Assembly (NCBI GenBank): GCA_028532985.1
Contig: JANCIK010000011.1
Coordinates: forward strand, 2,046,001-2,110,000
DNA: 64,000 nucleotides
Source: Stropharia rugosoannulata
Lineage: Eukaryota > Basidiomycota > Agaricomycetes > Agaricales > Strophariaceae
Direction of reading: 5' to 3'
Shown in pieces: positions 20,167 through 33,829 of this stretch. Made by a program: the position numbers and the translations under genes. The notes beneath the pieces are model-generated. The model ran no database searches. It saw only the letters and a list, made by a program, of their open reading frames with translations, and was not told the DNA's origin. Every line of letters begins with the position of its first letter. The stretch's first letter is position 1.

Positions 20167-22407
20167 ATGAAGGACAACATTGACTCCGACTCAGAAGACT
20201 TCTACGACGCCTTATGCGATACCTGTCGCTATGTTCGAGTCGCCCCCTTCTTTGAGCCTCCTGGTACTGCAGAATCAGTGCACGAAGACATCTCATACAT
20301 CCTCTCGAACCACCCCTCTTGCAACCTTTGTCAACTCATAGGACACGCCGTCCATGTATCCGCATGTGCGCAAGTCGGTCTCCCGCCTCCTCCTCCATCA
20401 GAACTTCATCTCTTCAAGCCTGAGGAAATGTTCCCCGACATGCAGAGCTCATTGGTGTACATCCGTGCTAACGAATCACACTGGGTTGCAGATCGCGCGT
20501 ATATCGAAAGTATTGAAAAGGGAACAGATGTTCAATACTTGCTAAAGGCAAATAGACTATCTGGGCAGCCCGCTGGTTTGCGATTTACAGTTGTAGTAGA
20601 ACTAGGTGTTCTACAAGCAATAACAGCAGAGATCATGCTCCTTGGCGCCGACACGAAGTATCTTGACAACGTTACACCCTCTTACCATGCCCAAATTGTC
20701 GACAAGCGAGTAGATGTGGGCCAACTCCGCATGCTCCTTGACACCAGTTGTGCACAGCACCCCAAATGCCACTCATCTACTACGTCGCCTTCGCAATACC
20801 CAAAGGACATTCGCATGATTGACACTTTCGAGCATTGCATAATTCACATCTCCCAAGTTGACAAACCAGAGTATGTCGCGCTGAGCTATACATGGGGCGG
20901 CGACCAACAATTCAAGCTTCTCCTCGAAAACGTCTCTCAGTGGTCTCATCCAGGTGGCCTGCCGGCTCTCGAGCTCCTTCCCCGGACAATCCGGGACTCC
21001 ATAAGCCTCTGCAGGGAGCTCCAAAGGCGGTACCTGTGGATTGACAGTCTTTGCATTGTCCAGAATGACCCAACGACTATCCGCGGGCAGCTCGAGCAGA
21101 TGTCCTTGATCTACCAGTGTGCTGAGTTCACGCTTGTAGCAGCATCCGGGACAGGAGCAGACGCCGGTCTTCCCGGTATATCGACCGACAGGGAGCCTTG
21201 TCAGCTCATTGAGAAGGTACAGGGCCTCCGACTCGCCGTTCCCTTACCTTCTCTTCAGGAAAGCGCCAAGTATTCATTTTGGAAGACGCGTGCGTGGACT
21301 TATCAAGAACAGATGCTGTCCGGGAACATACTCGCGTTCACGGAAAGACAGATGTTCTTCGAATGCAAGACTGAGCTCTTCAGCGAAGACCACATCCCGG
21401 AGCTCCCAGCCGACGCCACTAACACAGATAAAGTTGTTTTGTACAAGGGTGAGGGCCTTAACGGCTTGGAAAGGTTACACATCCACAACAATTCTGAAAT
21501 GAATTCTGAAGCAGAGGACAACACCCCCTTCAACTCATTCCATCTCTACCGCACTGCCGTGTCCACATACACCACACGCAACCTCACGAATTTAACTGAC
21601 ATATTGAATGCATTCACCGGCGTCGTGGACGCATTCCAGGACTATGCAGGAGTCCGTGGCTTCGTTGGTGGCCTTTCCGTTATGGGTCTCCCGGATGCCC
21701 TGCTTTGGTGTTCAGCGCGAGGCGCACGACTCACCCGCCGTCTCCCAAACGATCCCGCCACAGGGCGGCCATTCCCTACTTGGTCCTGGGCGGGGTGGAT
21801 AGGGCCCGTGACTATCGACCGCGAGTCCGACATGCTGACTCGAGAGGTCGTCGTTGCAAAATGGGAGGCCATTTACCATCCTGTGGGAGAATACGAGCCG
21901 ACAACAATCAACCTGCAGTCCGTGGACATTAATGAGGACAAACCCGGCGACTCTATCGTTTCACACCAATGGAAACTCCTTCACGCGCACATCCTACGCT
22001 TGCAAACATACATCTCGTCGGCCTTCCGAGTTGTCTTACGCCCACACAATAAATGGAGTGTCAAGTGTAGCTGGGATGTATACGAGTCTTCTCAGCCGCA
22101 TGCAGCATGCATTTTGGATGAAGTAGGCGATTGCATTGGCTATGCACACTTCGACAACCCCGACACTGCTGAGTCTGCATTCCAGCAAACATACACAATC
22201 GTTGCTCTGTCTAAAGGCTGGCATCCCAAAGCACACCACACCAGACAGTTCTCTATGCAAGATGAAGGAGCCGTCCCCGTTTATAATATTGTCATTGGGA
22301 CCAGCCGCCCAGCCGTGGTAGAAAGGAACGGTGTTGGTAAAATATTGGCGTCGAAATGGCCCATAGATTCACAAGACCTTCAGCCTGTTCAAGTTAATTT
22401 AGTCTGA
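20167..22407 (+). CDS. HET-domain protein (heterokaryon incompatibility type), 746 aa
   Basis: HET proteins trigger cell death or growth arrest after fusion with non-self mycelium, and many have unknown triggers. A single uninterrupted exon. The N-terminal cysteine-bearing region has DALCDTCRYVR and HPSCNLCQLIG. The HET domain spans about residues 236-385: YVALSYTWGG (about 236), YLWIDSLCIVQND (about 289), then FWKTRAWTYQEQML (about 371-384). The C-terminal half is longer than the domain and contains PFPTWSWAGWIG, a recurring motif in HET proteins. No repeats such as WD40 or NACHT are present. The start is the first ATG of the frame. The absence of introns contrasts with the surrounding genes. 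A second HET gene lies at 39869-41845 on the other strand. Confidence 0.92.
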   Translation: MKDNIDSDSEDFYDALCDTCRYVRVAPFFEPPGTAESVHEDISYILSNHPSCNLCQLIGHAVHVSACAQVGLPPPPPSELHLFKPEEMFPDMQSSLVYIRANESHWVADRAYIESIEKGTDVQYLLKANRLSGQPAGLRFTVVVELGVLQAITAEIMLLGADTKYLDNVTPSYHAQIVDKRVDVGQLRMLLDTSCAQHPKCHSSTTSPSQYPKDIRMIDTFEHCIIHISQVDKPEYVALSYTWGGDQQFKLLLENVSQWSHPGGLPALELLPRTIRDSISLCRELQRRYLWIDSLCIVQNDPTTIRGQLEQMSLIYQCAEFTLVAASGTGADAGLPGISTDREPCQLIEKVQGLRLAVPLPSLQESAKYSFWKTRAWTYQEQMLSGNILAFTERQMFFECKTELFSEDHIPELPADATNTDKVVLYKGEGLNGLERLHIHNNSEMNSEAEDNTPFNSFHLYRTAVSTYTTRNLTNLTDILNAFTGVVDAFQDYAGVRGFVGGLSVMGLPDALLWCSARGARLTRRLPNDPATGRPFPTWSWAGWIGPVTIDRESDMLTREVVVAKWEAIYHPVGEYEPTTINLQSVDINEDKPGDSIVSHQWKLLHAHILRLQTYISSAFRVVLRPHNKWSVKCSWDVYESSQPHAACILDEVGDCIGYAHFDNPDTAESAFQQTYTIVALSKGWHPKAHHTRQFSMQDEGAVPVYNIVIGTSRPAVVERNGVGKILASKWPIDSQDLQPVQVNLV

Positions 22408-23362
22408 ATTTATGACCTGCTCATGCACATAAGTCACCGCCGATTAAGAGACGGTCTGACACTTTGTTGACACTCACTAACTGATCATTCAAAGAACTCC
22501 AGCTGATCATCGAGAAGCTGGTGACAGACGTCTTCGAACTCCGGAGTCATTATTGTTTTTCACGTTTAAGAGGGGAACTACTTTGGCCAAACTGAGTTGG
22601 CGGATCTGTCAAATTCATTCAGGCGAAGCACCAATGAAATACTGAACTGTTTGGAGCATGTATATATTTAACACAGCCGCCGGTGAATGCAGATAAACAA
22701 ATGTGTTTATTCATGGGGAACAGCAGTGAGCAGCTGAGGTAGATACATATACATATCCGAATAGGTAGCGGCTCTGCAGAGCGGTTACGTAGCCCATTTT
22801 ATGCCATCTTCGGTGACTGCATATAACAATACAGTCGGGTTGGCCGGTGTATAACTACTTACCTATAGAGAAGAGGTATGTAGATTGACGCAGGCGACGG
22901 TGACTCTGCAGAGCAGTTACGTGGCCCATGTTATAATATCTTCGGCCGTATAATAGTATGTATGTACTGAGATTCGGGTTCGTCGGTAATCATACGCACT
23001 TTGTGGGGTTTGTGCATGAAACATATTCCAAGTGGTCCGTAGGTATGCATTGTGCTGCGGAAGTTCACCTTAGTTTCACGCTGCTTGTAGAGGAGGACGA
23101 GGGGCACTTGATAAAACACCTTAAAACATTATAAGACTATACTAAATGATTATCGACTGAAGGAAGTACCAAAAAGACATATACATGATGCGGTTAAATG
23201 AATACTTTTCAGCTTAGAACTACATGCCCCGGATAGAAAAGGATGGATTGTTACAGTATGACAAATTTGTAATTTCCTCCGAGATAAATAGGCCAGAGCT
23301 TTTCGCACTCTTGGAAACCCCGTAAGAGATTGCAAGTGCAACTTGATAATCGCATCACCCAG
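22408..23362. other. Intergenic region with a diverged tandem repeat
   Basis: No gene is seen. An imperfect tandem duplication occupies about 22745-22990 and is listed separately. Confidence 0.5.
22745..22990. repeat. Diverged tandem duplication, period about 131 bp
   Basis: The block CTCTGCAGAGCGGTTACGTA at 22772 recurs as CTCTGCAGAGCAGTTACGTG at about 22903. It is followed in both copies by GCCCAT..TTAT....ATCTTCGG and, further on, by CGGGTTGGCCGGT or CGGGTTCGTCGGT. The two units have drifted by substitutions and small gaps. Confidence 0.7.
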
Positions 23363-24134
23363 ATGTCGCTCCCCATCCCAAGTTCAGAGCTTATCAAGGA
23401 GTTGGACCTAGCGGCACACCCTGAGGGAGGTACGCACGTCAGATTGTAGCCTGATCAGAGACCGAAGCGCCAATAAACTGAGACGCGTAGGCTATTACAA
23501 ACAGACCGACGTCCAGGATGCGAAACTCGTATCCCCGTTCGCCGGTACGCTCTTTCAAGCTACATAGTCGAAGCGTCTACTCAACCCAGTCGCAGGGGCT
23601 GAGCGCCAGCTCGCGACGTCGATATACTACCTTCTGTCGCACGACAGGCCGCTCGGGGTGTTCCACATGAACAAGTCCGTCGTACGTCCTGCTCCCTTAT
23701 GCTTTATATGGCGCCTCTTTACCATCGTTACTCGGACGTTTTCTATTTTTCAGACATACCATGTCCTGCACCAAGGCCGAGCCGAATACACTCTTATTAC
23801 GCCAGGGAACCCACCCACGATAGAAAAGAAGGTGATGGGCACGGACGAGGCCGCTGGCGAGTCGCGCCTGCTCGTCGTCGGTACGGGCATCTGGAAACGG
23901 TCGTCGCTACTCGCGGAGGACCTCGTGAAGGCCACGACTGAGGAAGACAAAGAGCGCACTAACTGCCTGATCACGGAGGTCGTCGTGCCCGGCTTCCACT
24001 GGGACGACCACGTCTACATGAACGCGAACACGCTGAACAAGCTGTTTGCTGGGGTAGAGGGTGGCGAAAAATACATCGAAGAGTACTCAAAATTCCTCGG
24101 GTCAGACAAGGGAGGTACGTACCATGAGATTTAA
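23363..24134 (+). CDS. DUF985 cupin family protein
   Basis: Cupin-fold protein of the DUF985 (YML079w-like) family with no settled biochemical role. Short exons: MSLPIPSSELIKELDLAAHP, then GGYYKQTDV, then AGAERQLATSIYYLLSHDR with GVFHMNKSV, then TYHVLHQGRAEYTLITPG. The last exon contains TEVVVPGFHWDDHVYMNAN. The EGGYY, IYYLL, FH and YHVLHQG series is the family's cupin core. The end at 24134 follows reading through a GTACGT-like sequence near 24115, which could instead be a donor to a further short exon. The gene appears intact. It lies just upstream of Ykt6 on the same strand, with no evident functional link. Confidence 0.8.
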
Positions 24135-24758
24135 CTCTTCCTGCATTTGTTGATAGGTGGTTGCCGTGAAAACAGTGTAACTGCATGAACGATGTAATAT
24201 GATAGAATATGATACGTCGCAGGAAGCTTGATAACCGAAAGCGAGAACGCTGTGCTTTGATGGGCGCTGAGAGGCGCTGAGACCAAGCAAGTCTACGGAT
24301 CAGAGTTGTATTGTACTTGTGATATCTGCTGGCGCTAATCGCAACATGGCCAAAACGGAATGAGAAAAAATACTATGACCCTCTGCAGTCCTCTGCCTAT
24401 CTGTCGGCTGTGCACGATCATAATGCAGGATTTATGGATATACTCCGAGCCCAGTCTGTGATCGGCTGCAATGCGAAGCATATTGTTGCCCAAGGTCTGA
24501 TGGTTGCTGAAAGATGTTTAATAGGAAGCTGTGATGAACAGCATGAGAATACAATGGTATTCCATGTTTTCAAGGTGCTCTGAAGCGTTCTGTGAAGCGG
24601 TAGAGTCTGGTAGAATTACAAGCTGTCACTGAAAGCGGCGGCTGGAAGGGAAACCCAAAAGGTGCTAGATCACCTGATGAGCGTGGCCATGACGGAGCCA
24701 AAAGTCATAGTCGTTGTTAGTCACCGCTTCGCAGCACTACGCTTTACAACGAACCATC
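24135..24758. other. Intergenic stretch between the DUF985 and Ykt6 genes
   Basis: No coding signal. It presumably contains the 3' end of the DUF985 gene and the Ykt6 promoter. Confidence 0.45.
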
Positions 24759-25524
24759 ATGAAGATATACTCACTTTCTATCCTTTTGGCGCCCCCTTCA
24801 GGAGCTGCGACTGTCTTGGCCACAGCCAGCGATCTTTCATCGTTCAGCTTCTACCAGAGGGGTTCCGCTGGGGAGTTTATGACCTTCCTTTCCAAGACAG
24901 TCACCGAAAGAACGCCCCAGGGACAGCGACAGACGGTTCAAGAGCAGAGCCATGTTGCCCACGTATATAATAGGGGAGGCACAGAGCAACTTGCAGGTAA
25001 GTGCGTGCCTGTAGAGGATCCGCTAACAGACTGAACATTTCGTCCCACCCTGCAGCTGTCATCATAACCGACGAGGAGTACCCTGTGCGCCCCGCCTTTT
25101 CACTGCTGACGAAGATTCTCGACGATTTCACTGCCAAAGTACCACAATCATCCTACAGCAACCCCTCTTCTATTTCGTTCCCAGAAGTCACAACATATGT
25201 GCAAAAGTACCAGGATCCTCGGCAGGCAGATACAATCATGCGGGTGCAACAGGAACTTGATGAGACCAAGATTGTACTGGTCAGTACCAAGCTGCATGTC
25301 GATCAATGGAACATCTGTTTCTGATATCCCCACAGCACAAGACAATAGAGTCGGTTCTACAGCGAGGGGAGAAGTTGGATAATCTAGTTGAGCGTTCGAC
25401 CGCATTATCTATGCAGAGCAAGATGTTTTATAAGACTGCTAAGAAGGTGAGCGCCTCGGGTCATTGACGGACGATTTGTCAACTGACTCCGGATCAGCAA
25501 AACTCTTGTTGTGTTATTATGTGA
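24759..25524 (+). CDS. YKT6: R-SNARE Ykt6
   Basis: Longin-domain SNARE acting in Golgi, vacuole/endosome and autophagosome fusion. The start is [12 protein letters not shown]. The longin domain runs to about residue 130 ([49 protein letters not shown]). The SNARE motif follows ([36 protein letters not shown], with the central Arg in QRGEKL). The protein ends [10 protein letters not shown], a CVIM prenylation box preceded by a palmitoylatable Cys, and has no membrane helix, as expected for Ykt6. Four exons with short introns join cleanly. About 200 aa, the normal family length. Intact. Confidence 0.96.
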
Positions 25525-26225
25525 ACTCTGGTGTCGTGCTATCACACAGCATCCAAATTTGTTGCTGGTCTAGAATCTTTGCATTTCCCAGTGCTCATGA
25601 TTTACATAGTGTTGGCGCCAACCAAGATCTGTTTTGAACTTTGAATGTTCTATCTTTACATTTGTTAATTATGATACCCCGTCGTGGAGCCTCCTCATCT
25701 TTGATGACTGACTGTTTCATACACTACATCGCTAGCATTGACAACTGGGTGATGTGGGAAGACTCTGACATTTTTGCTCAGGGCACTAATAACGTATGTC
25801 GGTCTACTTTCTTTCCGATCCCAAATGAGTATGTGTTATGCAAATAGTGAACTTATTATCGATAGATTATTGTATGCAGTTAAGCCATTGACGTAAATCG
25901 TCTTTGCCTGGAGCCATCGTAAGACGCTTCGTGGAGATATGTGCCCCGAGAATAACGCAAATGCGAGGAAGCTGATGTGCCGTAGGGAGCACCGCCCATG
26001 TTGATGATGGCAGTTGTCGGGAGATGAGAGCGACCGACTGCGTGTGCCACGCGTGATGCGTCCGATCTCTTCAGGAACCAGTGCAGTTCCTTTATATTTA
26101 CTCCATCGGTAACCAATTCACCGCTAAGCCTATCCAGGATGGCCTTTATAAGCACTTCGCGTATAACCACTTGGTTATTCATTCTTTTCGATACCCTTCT
26201 CACTATAATCTGCCGGTTGCCCATC
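25525..26225. other. Intergenic stretch upstream of the Ppo-type oxygenase
   Basis: A 227-codon minus frame (26563-25880) overlaps the oxygenase's first exons and has no domain features, so it is treated as a shadow. An alternative upstream ATG for the oxygenase exists at 26139. Confidence 0.4.
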
Positions 26226-29200
26226 ATGTCTGCCTTCTCAAGATTGGTGGCCCAGAAACTCGACGAAAGAGCTGCAGCGCAGGCTCCACTCAACACAGAC
26301 GGCGCCAAACCAGAGTTCGGCACATACGAAAGAGAGCTCACGGAGGTGCAAGAGTTGATAAAAAAACCCGTTATCTCTATATCCGAAGTGGTGAGCCCTT
26401 TGTGCTTCTGTTCGGCTGTCGTACTGAACGCGAGCGCCCATGCACTGTGCAGCCCGCTCTTTTGAATGCTCTCAAGTCCGGTCTTAAAGGGGACGGTCTC
26501 GAGGACCGGAAACTGTTGGTCGGTACTGGAAAACAACTCGCTGGGAAATACTCTAACGCGCATATAGCTGGAGAAGGCGATTCAGAGCATGTCGCGGGCA
26601 AAAGATCTCTCGTTTTCGCTGAGGGTCCAGCAATTCTTCATCACACTCTGTAAGTACGAAGCGCGATAGGGGCTCACGATCGGCGACGCGGACGGAAGCT
26701 AATATTTCTGATGCAGTATACAAGGATCTACCCCACCCCCCAAGCAGCTACGTCGGGATCCCAAGATCATCCACGCTCCCCGCCTCCGACGCTTCAGAGA
26801 TTGCGAGGAAGAGTCAAAGGAGGTATGTATTCCGTGAAGCGGATGGTTCAAACTACAACCCGCTCTGTCCAACCATGGGTATGGCCGGATCGCCGTACGC
26901 GCGGTCCGTGCCATCGACGAACAACTCACCAGGCACAGCGCTTCCCGATGCTGGCCTTGTCTTCGATACCTTATTAAAACGGGACAAGTTCGTGAAACAC
27001 CCTGGGGGGATATCCTCGCTCTTCTTCGCGTTTGCAGATCTGGTCATCCACAGTATCTTCAATACCGACCACACAAATCCCCAGATCAACAAGTCCAGCA
27101 GCTACCTGGACCTCAGCATACTGTATGGGAATAACCAGAAGGAGGTGGATTCAATCAGACGCAAAGACGGTACCGGGATGCTGTTCGACGATACATTCGC
27201 TGATATGCGCCTATTGCTTATGCCCCCGTCTGCATGCGCGCTGCTTGTTCTACTTTCCCGGAACCACAACGTAAACCTTCATTATCTCTCGTGTTTCAAG
27301 TACATTAACGCGCATATACCCAGTTCATCGCGCAACGCCTCTTAGATATCAATGAATTCGGTAGCTTCAAGAAGACATTCGACGATACGGAAGAAGGTGC
27401 AAAGAAAAAATTCGAACAAGATGATGAAATCTTCGAACGGTCGCGTTTGGTTAACTGTGGTTACTTCATGAAGATCATTCTTGGGGGTACGGCTTTTACG
27501 TGCATGAACCAATTAGAGTATCTCATTTCACGCAGATTACGTGGGTGCGATCTTGGGTCTTGTCCGGGACCAGAGTGACTGGCGATTGGATCCTTTGATG
27601 GTATGCCTCCTGTTTAATCTCGTCTGAATAGGCCATTGACCATCACTGTATCAAGCCAATTCGCGAATCTAATCATTCATTCACCCCCGTTGGCGAAGGA
27701 AATGTCGTCTCGGTGGAATTCAACCTCCTCTACCGCTGGCATGCCACCCTAAGCGAAGAGGATACGCAGTGGTTCCATGATGATGTATTTAAGAAAACTT
27801 TCCCTGACAAGAATCCCGCTGAGGTAAGTGGCTAATATGCATATTATTCGTATCACACTCAATCCGCCTTTGAAATACAGCTTGGACCAAGAGAATTTGT
27901 TAGTGTTGCTCATGCAGTGGTGGAAGCACAAGCCCGCACCGCACCCAACACCTGGACATTTGATTCGTGAGCAGCAAAACTTTATTTCAGTTACGGTCCG
28001 ATTAATATACTTCCATAGTCTCAAACGTACAGGTCCTAATGGCACCGGGCGCTTCGCAGATGCCGACCTAGCACGCATCCTCCAAAATGCAACGGACTAT
28101 CATGCGGGGGCATTTGGCGCTCGTCGCATTCCTGAAACTCTGCGTGTCGTTGAGCTCATGGCAATCGAGCAATCACGCAAGTGGGGCACATGTTCGGTGA
28201 GTCTCGCGCATACACCCCCTTTTTCCTGCGCTCTAACCGACGTACTATGTAGCTGAATGAGTTCCGGAAGTTCCTGGGCCTTAAGCGTAAGCACCAATTT
28301 CTGACACTGAGACGGTGTTGTGTGGCGCATCCTATCCTGACAATATACTTTTAGCGTATACGACCTTTAAAGAATGGAATCCAGACGTGCAGGTCTACGT
28401 AAGGAGACACTAAGTTAAATTATTTTATCATACTAACAGGCGGTTGATAGACGGCCGCGGCCGCCTTGTACAAGGACATCGATAACCTGGAACTGCATGT
28501 TCGTCCTGAGCACTTCTTTTCTCATAACACGACTGTAACTTTTGTTTGCTCCAGGTTGGTCTTCAAGCTGAGGAGTGCAAAGAGCCTGGCCCGGGCGCTG
28601 GTCTTTGCCCGGGATACACCATCTCCCGCGCCATTCTCGCGGATGCTGTCTGTCTGACGAGAGGCGACAGGTTTATGACCGCCGAATTTACTCGTACGCT
28701 TCCTTCACAGGGCACTGTATAAACATAACAGGCTAACGCAACATGGCAGCTCACAACCTGACTGCGTGGGGATACCAGGACTGCCAATACGACACGCAGG
28801 ACGGCTCATTTGGAGGCATGCTGACAAAGCTACTCTACCGCACCCTACCCGACTACTACCCCAAAGGCTCTGCATACGCTCACTTCCCTTTTATGCAGCC
28901 TGACAGCATGCAGGAGGAGCTTATGAAGAGAGAGGACGGGCTCCAGCAGAAAGAGAAATACATTTGGACGCGTCCGACGCCGCGCCCGGAAACTGTGTCC
29001 GTGTTCCCATATCAAGCGGTCAAACGTGTTCTGGAAGACACAAAAACCTACAAGTCTTCTGTGGACAATCAGCTTTTCAAGGCCGTCGAACCTACTCTGC
29101 TCAAGCAGGTGAGTTTCTTTATTTCCCTGGATTTTTCTATCACCATATACAGTTCGCTAATGTCTGCTATCTCGGGATGTGCGTAGAAGAGCTTGTTCGG

Positions 29201-30820
29201 CTTTAGCAAAAGTACTGCCAAGCTAAATGCCGACCTGGGGAAAACCATCACTGATGAAGCAAGAAGTAAATTCGATGCTCGTACTGCTGAGCTGTCGCAG
29301 GCAATATTCGGGAAGTCGTCCCAGGAGGTTGCCTTTTATTTTGAACAAAAAGTGCTGTCTTTGGTCAAACACAAGGCGATTGCCAGTATTGGGAGCAATA
29401 ACTGCTATGTCGATATCATTAATGATGTAATCAAACTTTTACCGATTCACTGGGTCTCGGAGGAAGTGGTGAGCTGCAGTGTTCATGGCGGAAAGCGTAT
29501 TGCCTAACTTAATTTTCAGGCAAACTTCCCCTTGAAGACTTATAACAACGAGAATGGCCTATGGTACGAGTCTGTCACTTCCGAGAAGTTCGCAGATATC
29601 GCAGAGTATGTTATGTTTTTTTTGTCAAGGGACGAGGCCTGATAGCATATGTAGCTATGTCTACCTCGATTTCGATCCTGTTAATGATTGGCGTTTGAGG
29701 GAATCGTCTCAGAAGCATGCTCACGGCTATATTAAGTTCATTAAGAATAGCGTGGACAGCACCTTGGTACAGTTTCTCTCAAATCCCAATTGTTTCTACC
29801 TACTAACACTTGTATTTGCAGGGCGGGATTAAGGGTCCCCTCCTTAAAAGGCTATGGGAGGAGTACGGGAGCAAGAAGGGATGCACCCCTCGCGAATTTG
29901 CCAGCTACCTCTTCGCTGCCATTGTCCCCACCGCTGCACTGTACTCTCAGGCTCTGGCTAATGTCGTCGACTTTTATCTGGGAGATGATATGCGTGAAGT
30001 ACGCGAAAACATCGTTAAGCTGTCACAGTCGGACAAGAATATGTCCCCCGAGATCATGGCCTACGTATATGAAGCATTGAGGCTTCGCCCCATCGTAAGC
30101 TCACTTGCTTGCCAGAGGAATGTATGTTGACTCAAAGCTTGTTTTACAGACTGCGGGTGTTTATCGTACTGCCTCTCAAGATGATCCCGAAGTATCCCCT
30201 GACATCCAGACTCAGAAATATGTTTTCGCAAGCCTTGTGGATGCTAATACTGATGTAAGCCCTCCCCATAGCATCCATTTTCTGTCCATCATTGACATTC
30301 TTCTTTGTAGGAATCTGCATTCGGACCAAATGCTTTGTCACCAAACTTCACCAGGGCCCCTTCACGCTCTGTTCTTCTAGGCTTCGATCATGGGTAGGTG
30401 TTTTTTTATGGAATCATACTGAGCTGGAATATTCATGTTGGATCCAGGTTCCTAAATCCCACTTTCTTCGAAACTGTGCGTAGACCTTTTGGTTTTAACC
30501 ATTTGAACATATATATTAATCACTCGAATAGACTATGCCCGCGGCACTGGGAGCTATTTTCAGTCTCAAGAATGTGCAGCGTGGACCTGGGAACTCGGGC
30601 AAACTCCTAACGTATGTTTCTTGTATTTAGAATGGAAAGCAAAAGACTCACCGTCATATTAGATTCTCCGAAGACTACCACGGAGTAAAACGGGTTCTGT
30701 ATCCTTCTCAACGTGGTCTTGTCGATACTTGGGCAGAGTCACTTGTTTTACAGGTGAGTTGAGCTTACCCTGTGTGATATCCCGTTTTCTGACATTCACA
30801 TGTCACAGTTCACTGCTTAA
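26226..30820 (+). CDS. Psi-factor-producing (Ppo) type fatty-acid dioxygenase fused to a P450-like domain
   Basis: Ppo/linoleate diol synthases oxygenate linoleic and oleic acid to oxylipins that steer sporulation and development. Around 18 exons. The N-terminus is MSAFSRLVAQKLDERAA. VYKDLPHPPSSYVGIP follows, then the animal-type heme peroxidase domain: LVIHSIFNTDHT (distal-side His, 27049), KSSSYLDLSILYGN and LLYRWHATLS (catalytic Tyr and proximal His, 27731-27742). HAGAFGARRIPETLRVVELMA comes next. The second half is P450-like: LTAWGYQDC, SYLFAAIVPTAALYSQALANVVDFYL (I-helix region), EALRLRPI (ExxR), and the heme-loop position GFDHGFLNP (30371-30460). There the usual HxCLG cysteine is replaced by Phe in my alignment. 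The last exons end LVLQFTA. All junctions keep frame, so the gene seems intact but may lack hydroperoxide-isomerase activity. Confidence 0.87.
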
Positions 30821-31471
30821 AACAGTCACGTTTTGCTTGTAACATTATCTGATGTTGTATTACGTCCCTCCTAAATTATTGAGCACACCACGGAAGTATT
30901 ATTTGTCGTTTAAACTTCGGTCTTCATGAAAAAAAAAATCTTTCTTTCTCCCTACTTGTACCTTATTCAAGCACTCAATCCAAGTTTTTCGTATTCACCA
31001 TGTAATGTCTGTTGTCCTCACAGTATAGTATTTTATATTCCGCTGTAATTATGATGTATCCTATCGGATGTCGAGGGAATATGTATAAGCTTTGTGTCCA
31101 CCCCGCGTTGCAGTGTGCTTAGGCAGTGTGCGTTTTACCAGCATCCAGGCCCGCGCTCGTCGCAATTCCCATGTTTTTCTATTGACTTTCGCAATAAAGC
31201 CTAGTCATATCGTATCTACAAATTTATCATAGACCACCAGAGTCTTTTCTTTAAATAAGTGCTACATAAGAAGAGGTTACGCACTCGTTCGGCCGCCTGC
31301 ATACGCGATACTCTTCTGACCCTTCTCTCCACGATCTTGTACGCCGGGGCAACATAATGTACGACGTGCTCTATTTTGGCAACTAATTCACTGCCTCTCA
31401 GGTATAAAGCCTACAGCACGTAGCAGTCCCAGACAAGCTCTAAGGTTAACACAAGCAATTAGCAACTACCC
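30821..31471. other. Intergenic stretch
   Basis: No coding signal. It holds the 3' UTR of the oxygenase and the promoter of the aldo-keto reductase. Confidence 0.5.
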
Positions 31472-33105
<1,634 letters not shown>

Positions 33106-33829
33106 TACTAGACCCGAGACCCGAATAATTAGCCTCTCGTCAGTGGTGACTGTACTCCAGCGCTTGACATTTTAATTGAGGAAGGTATACCGAGACTTCT
33201 GAGTTGCGTGTCCATTTTTAAACCGTTACCTTCGGATACACGGCTATCATCTGCATAGCTTAAGATGTATGATAATTGGTATAGTACATATGTAAGTACA
33301 AGTATAGACATTGAGTATACAGAATTACCCGTTCATTGACGATTGGAACAATATCAGATAACTGTCTGTAGCGTTGTAAAGGACTGAGTGTACAACTGTA
33401 CGGGTGTTCTTTTAGGTGTTCGGCTTTGACCGGCGAGATGAAGTTATCCAACGGAAAGGAGAGGAACCTGCTCTACCTGCCTCCTGGCTCTCTTTTCATG
33501 TCTTTGTCTTCGTGACTGCATTATCTGAGATTTAGTTATGTTTCTTGAGCTCGTATTACATAAAGGTGGGGAACCTTCAGTTGACTTGGCCTTGAAACGC
33601 GCGCCATGAACGCACGCGGCTGTGTCCTGCGGCGCCGGAGGTTTTATATGGCAACCGCATCAAATAATTGGTGATGGGGATCAGTGCCTGTGCTGAGGGT
33701 ATATAAGGCCGAGTGCAGGAAAGTAGGCCTCCATTCGTGGCTGCGCCCGACTCACCACCCCCTACCCTACCTCCGAGTGCTGGTTCACCCCCAAATTCGT
33801 CATCACCGTCTTCCATTTGTTGATCAAAT
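33106..33829. other. Intergenic stretch
   Basis: No gene is visible. A CT-rich leader with ACCCCCTACCCTACCTCC lies just before the next start (about 33758-33775), consistent with a promoter or 5' UTR. Confidence 0.45.

Noticed and set aside
25880..26563. 227-codon minus frame
   Set aside because: Antisense to the first exons of the Ppo-type oxygenase; no family-like features.
26226..30820. Two separate genes (peroxidase and P450)
   Set aside because: Exons run continuously in frame between the two halves and the fusion is the known architecture of the Ppo family.
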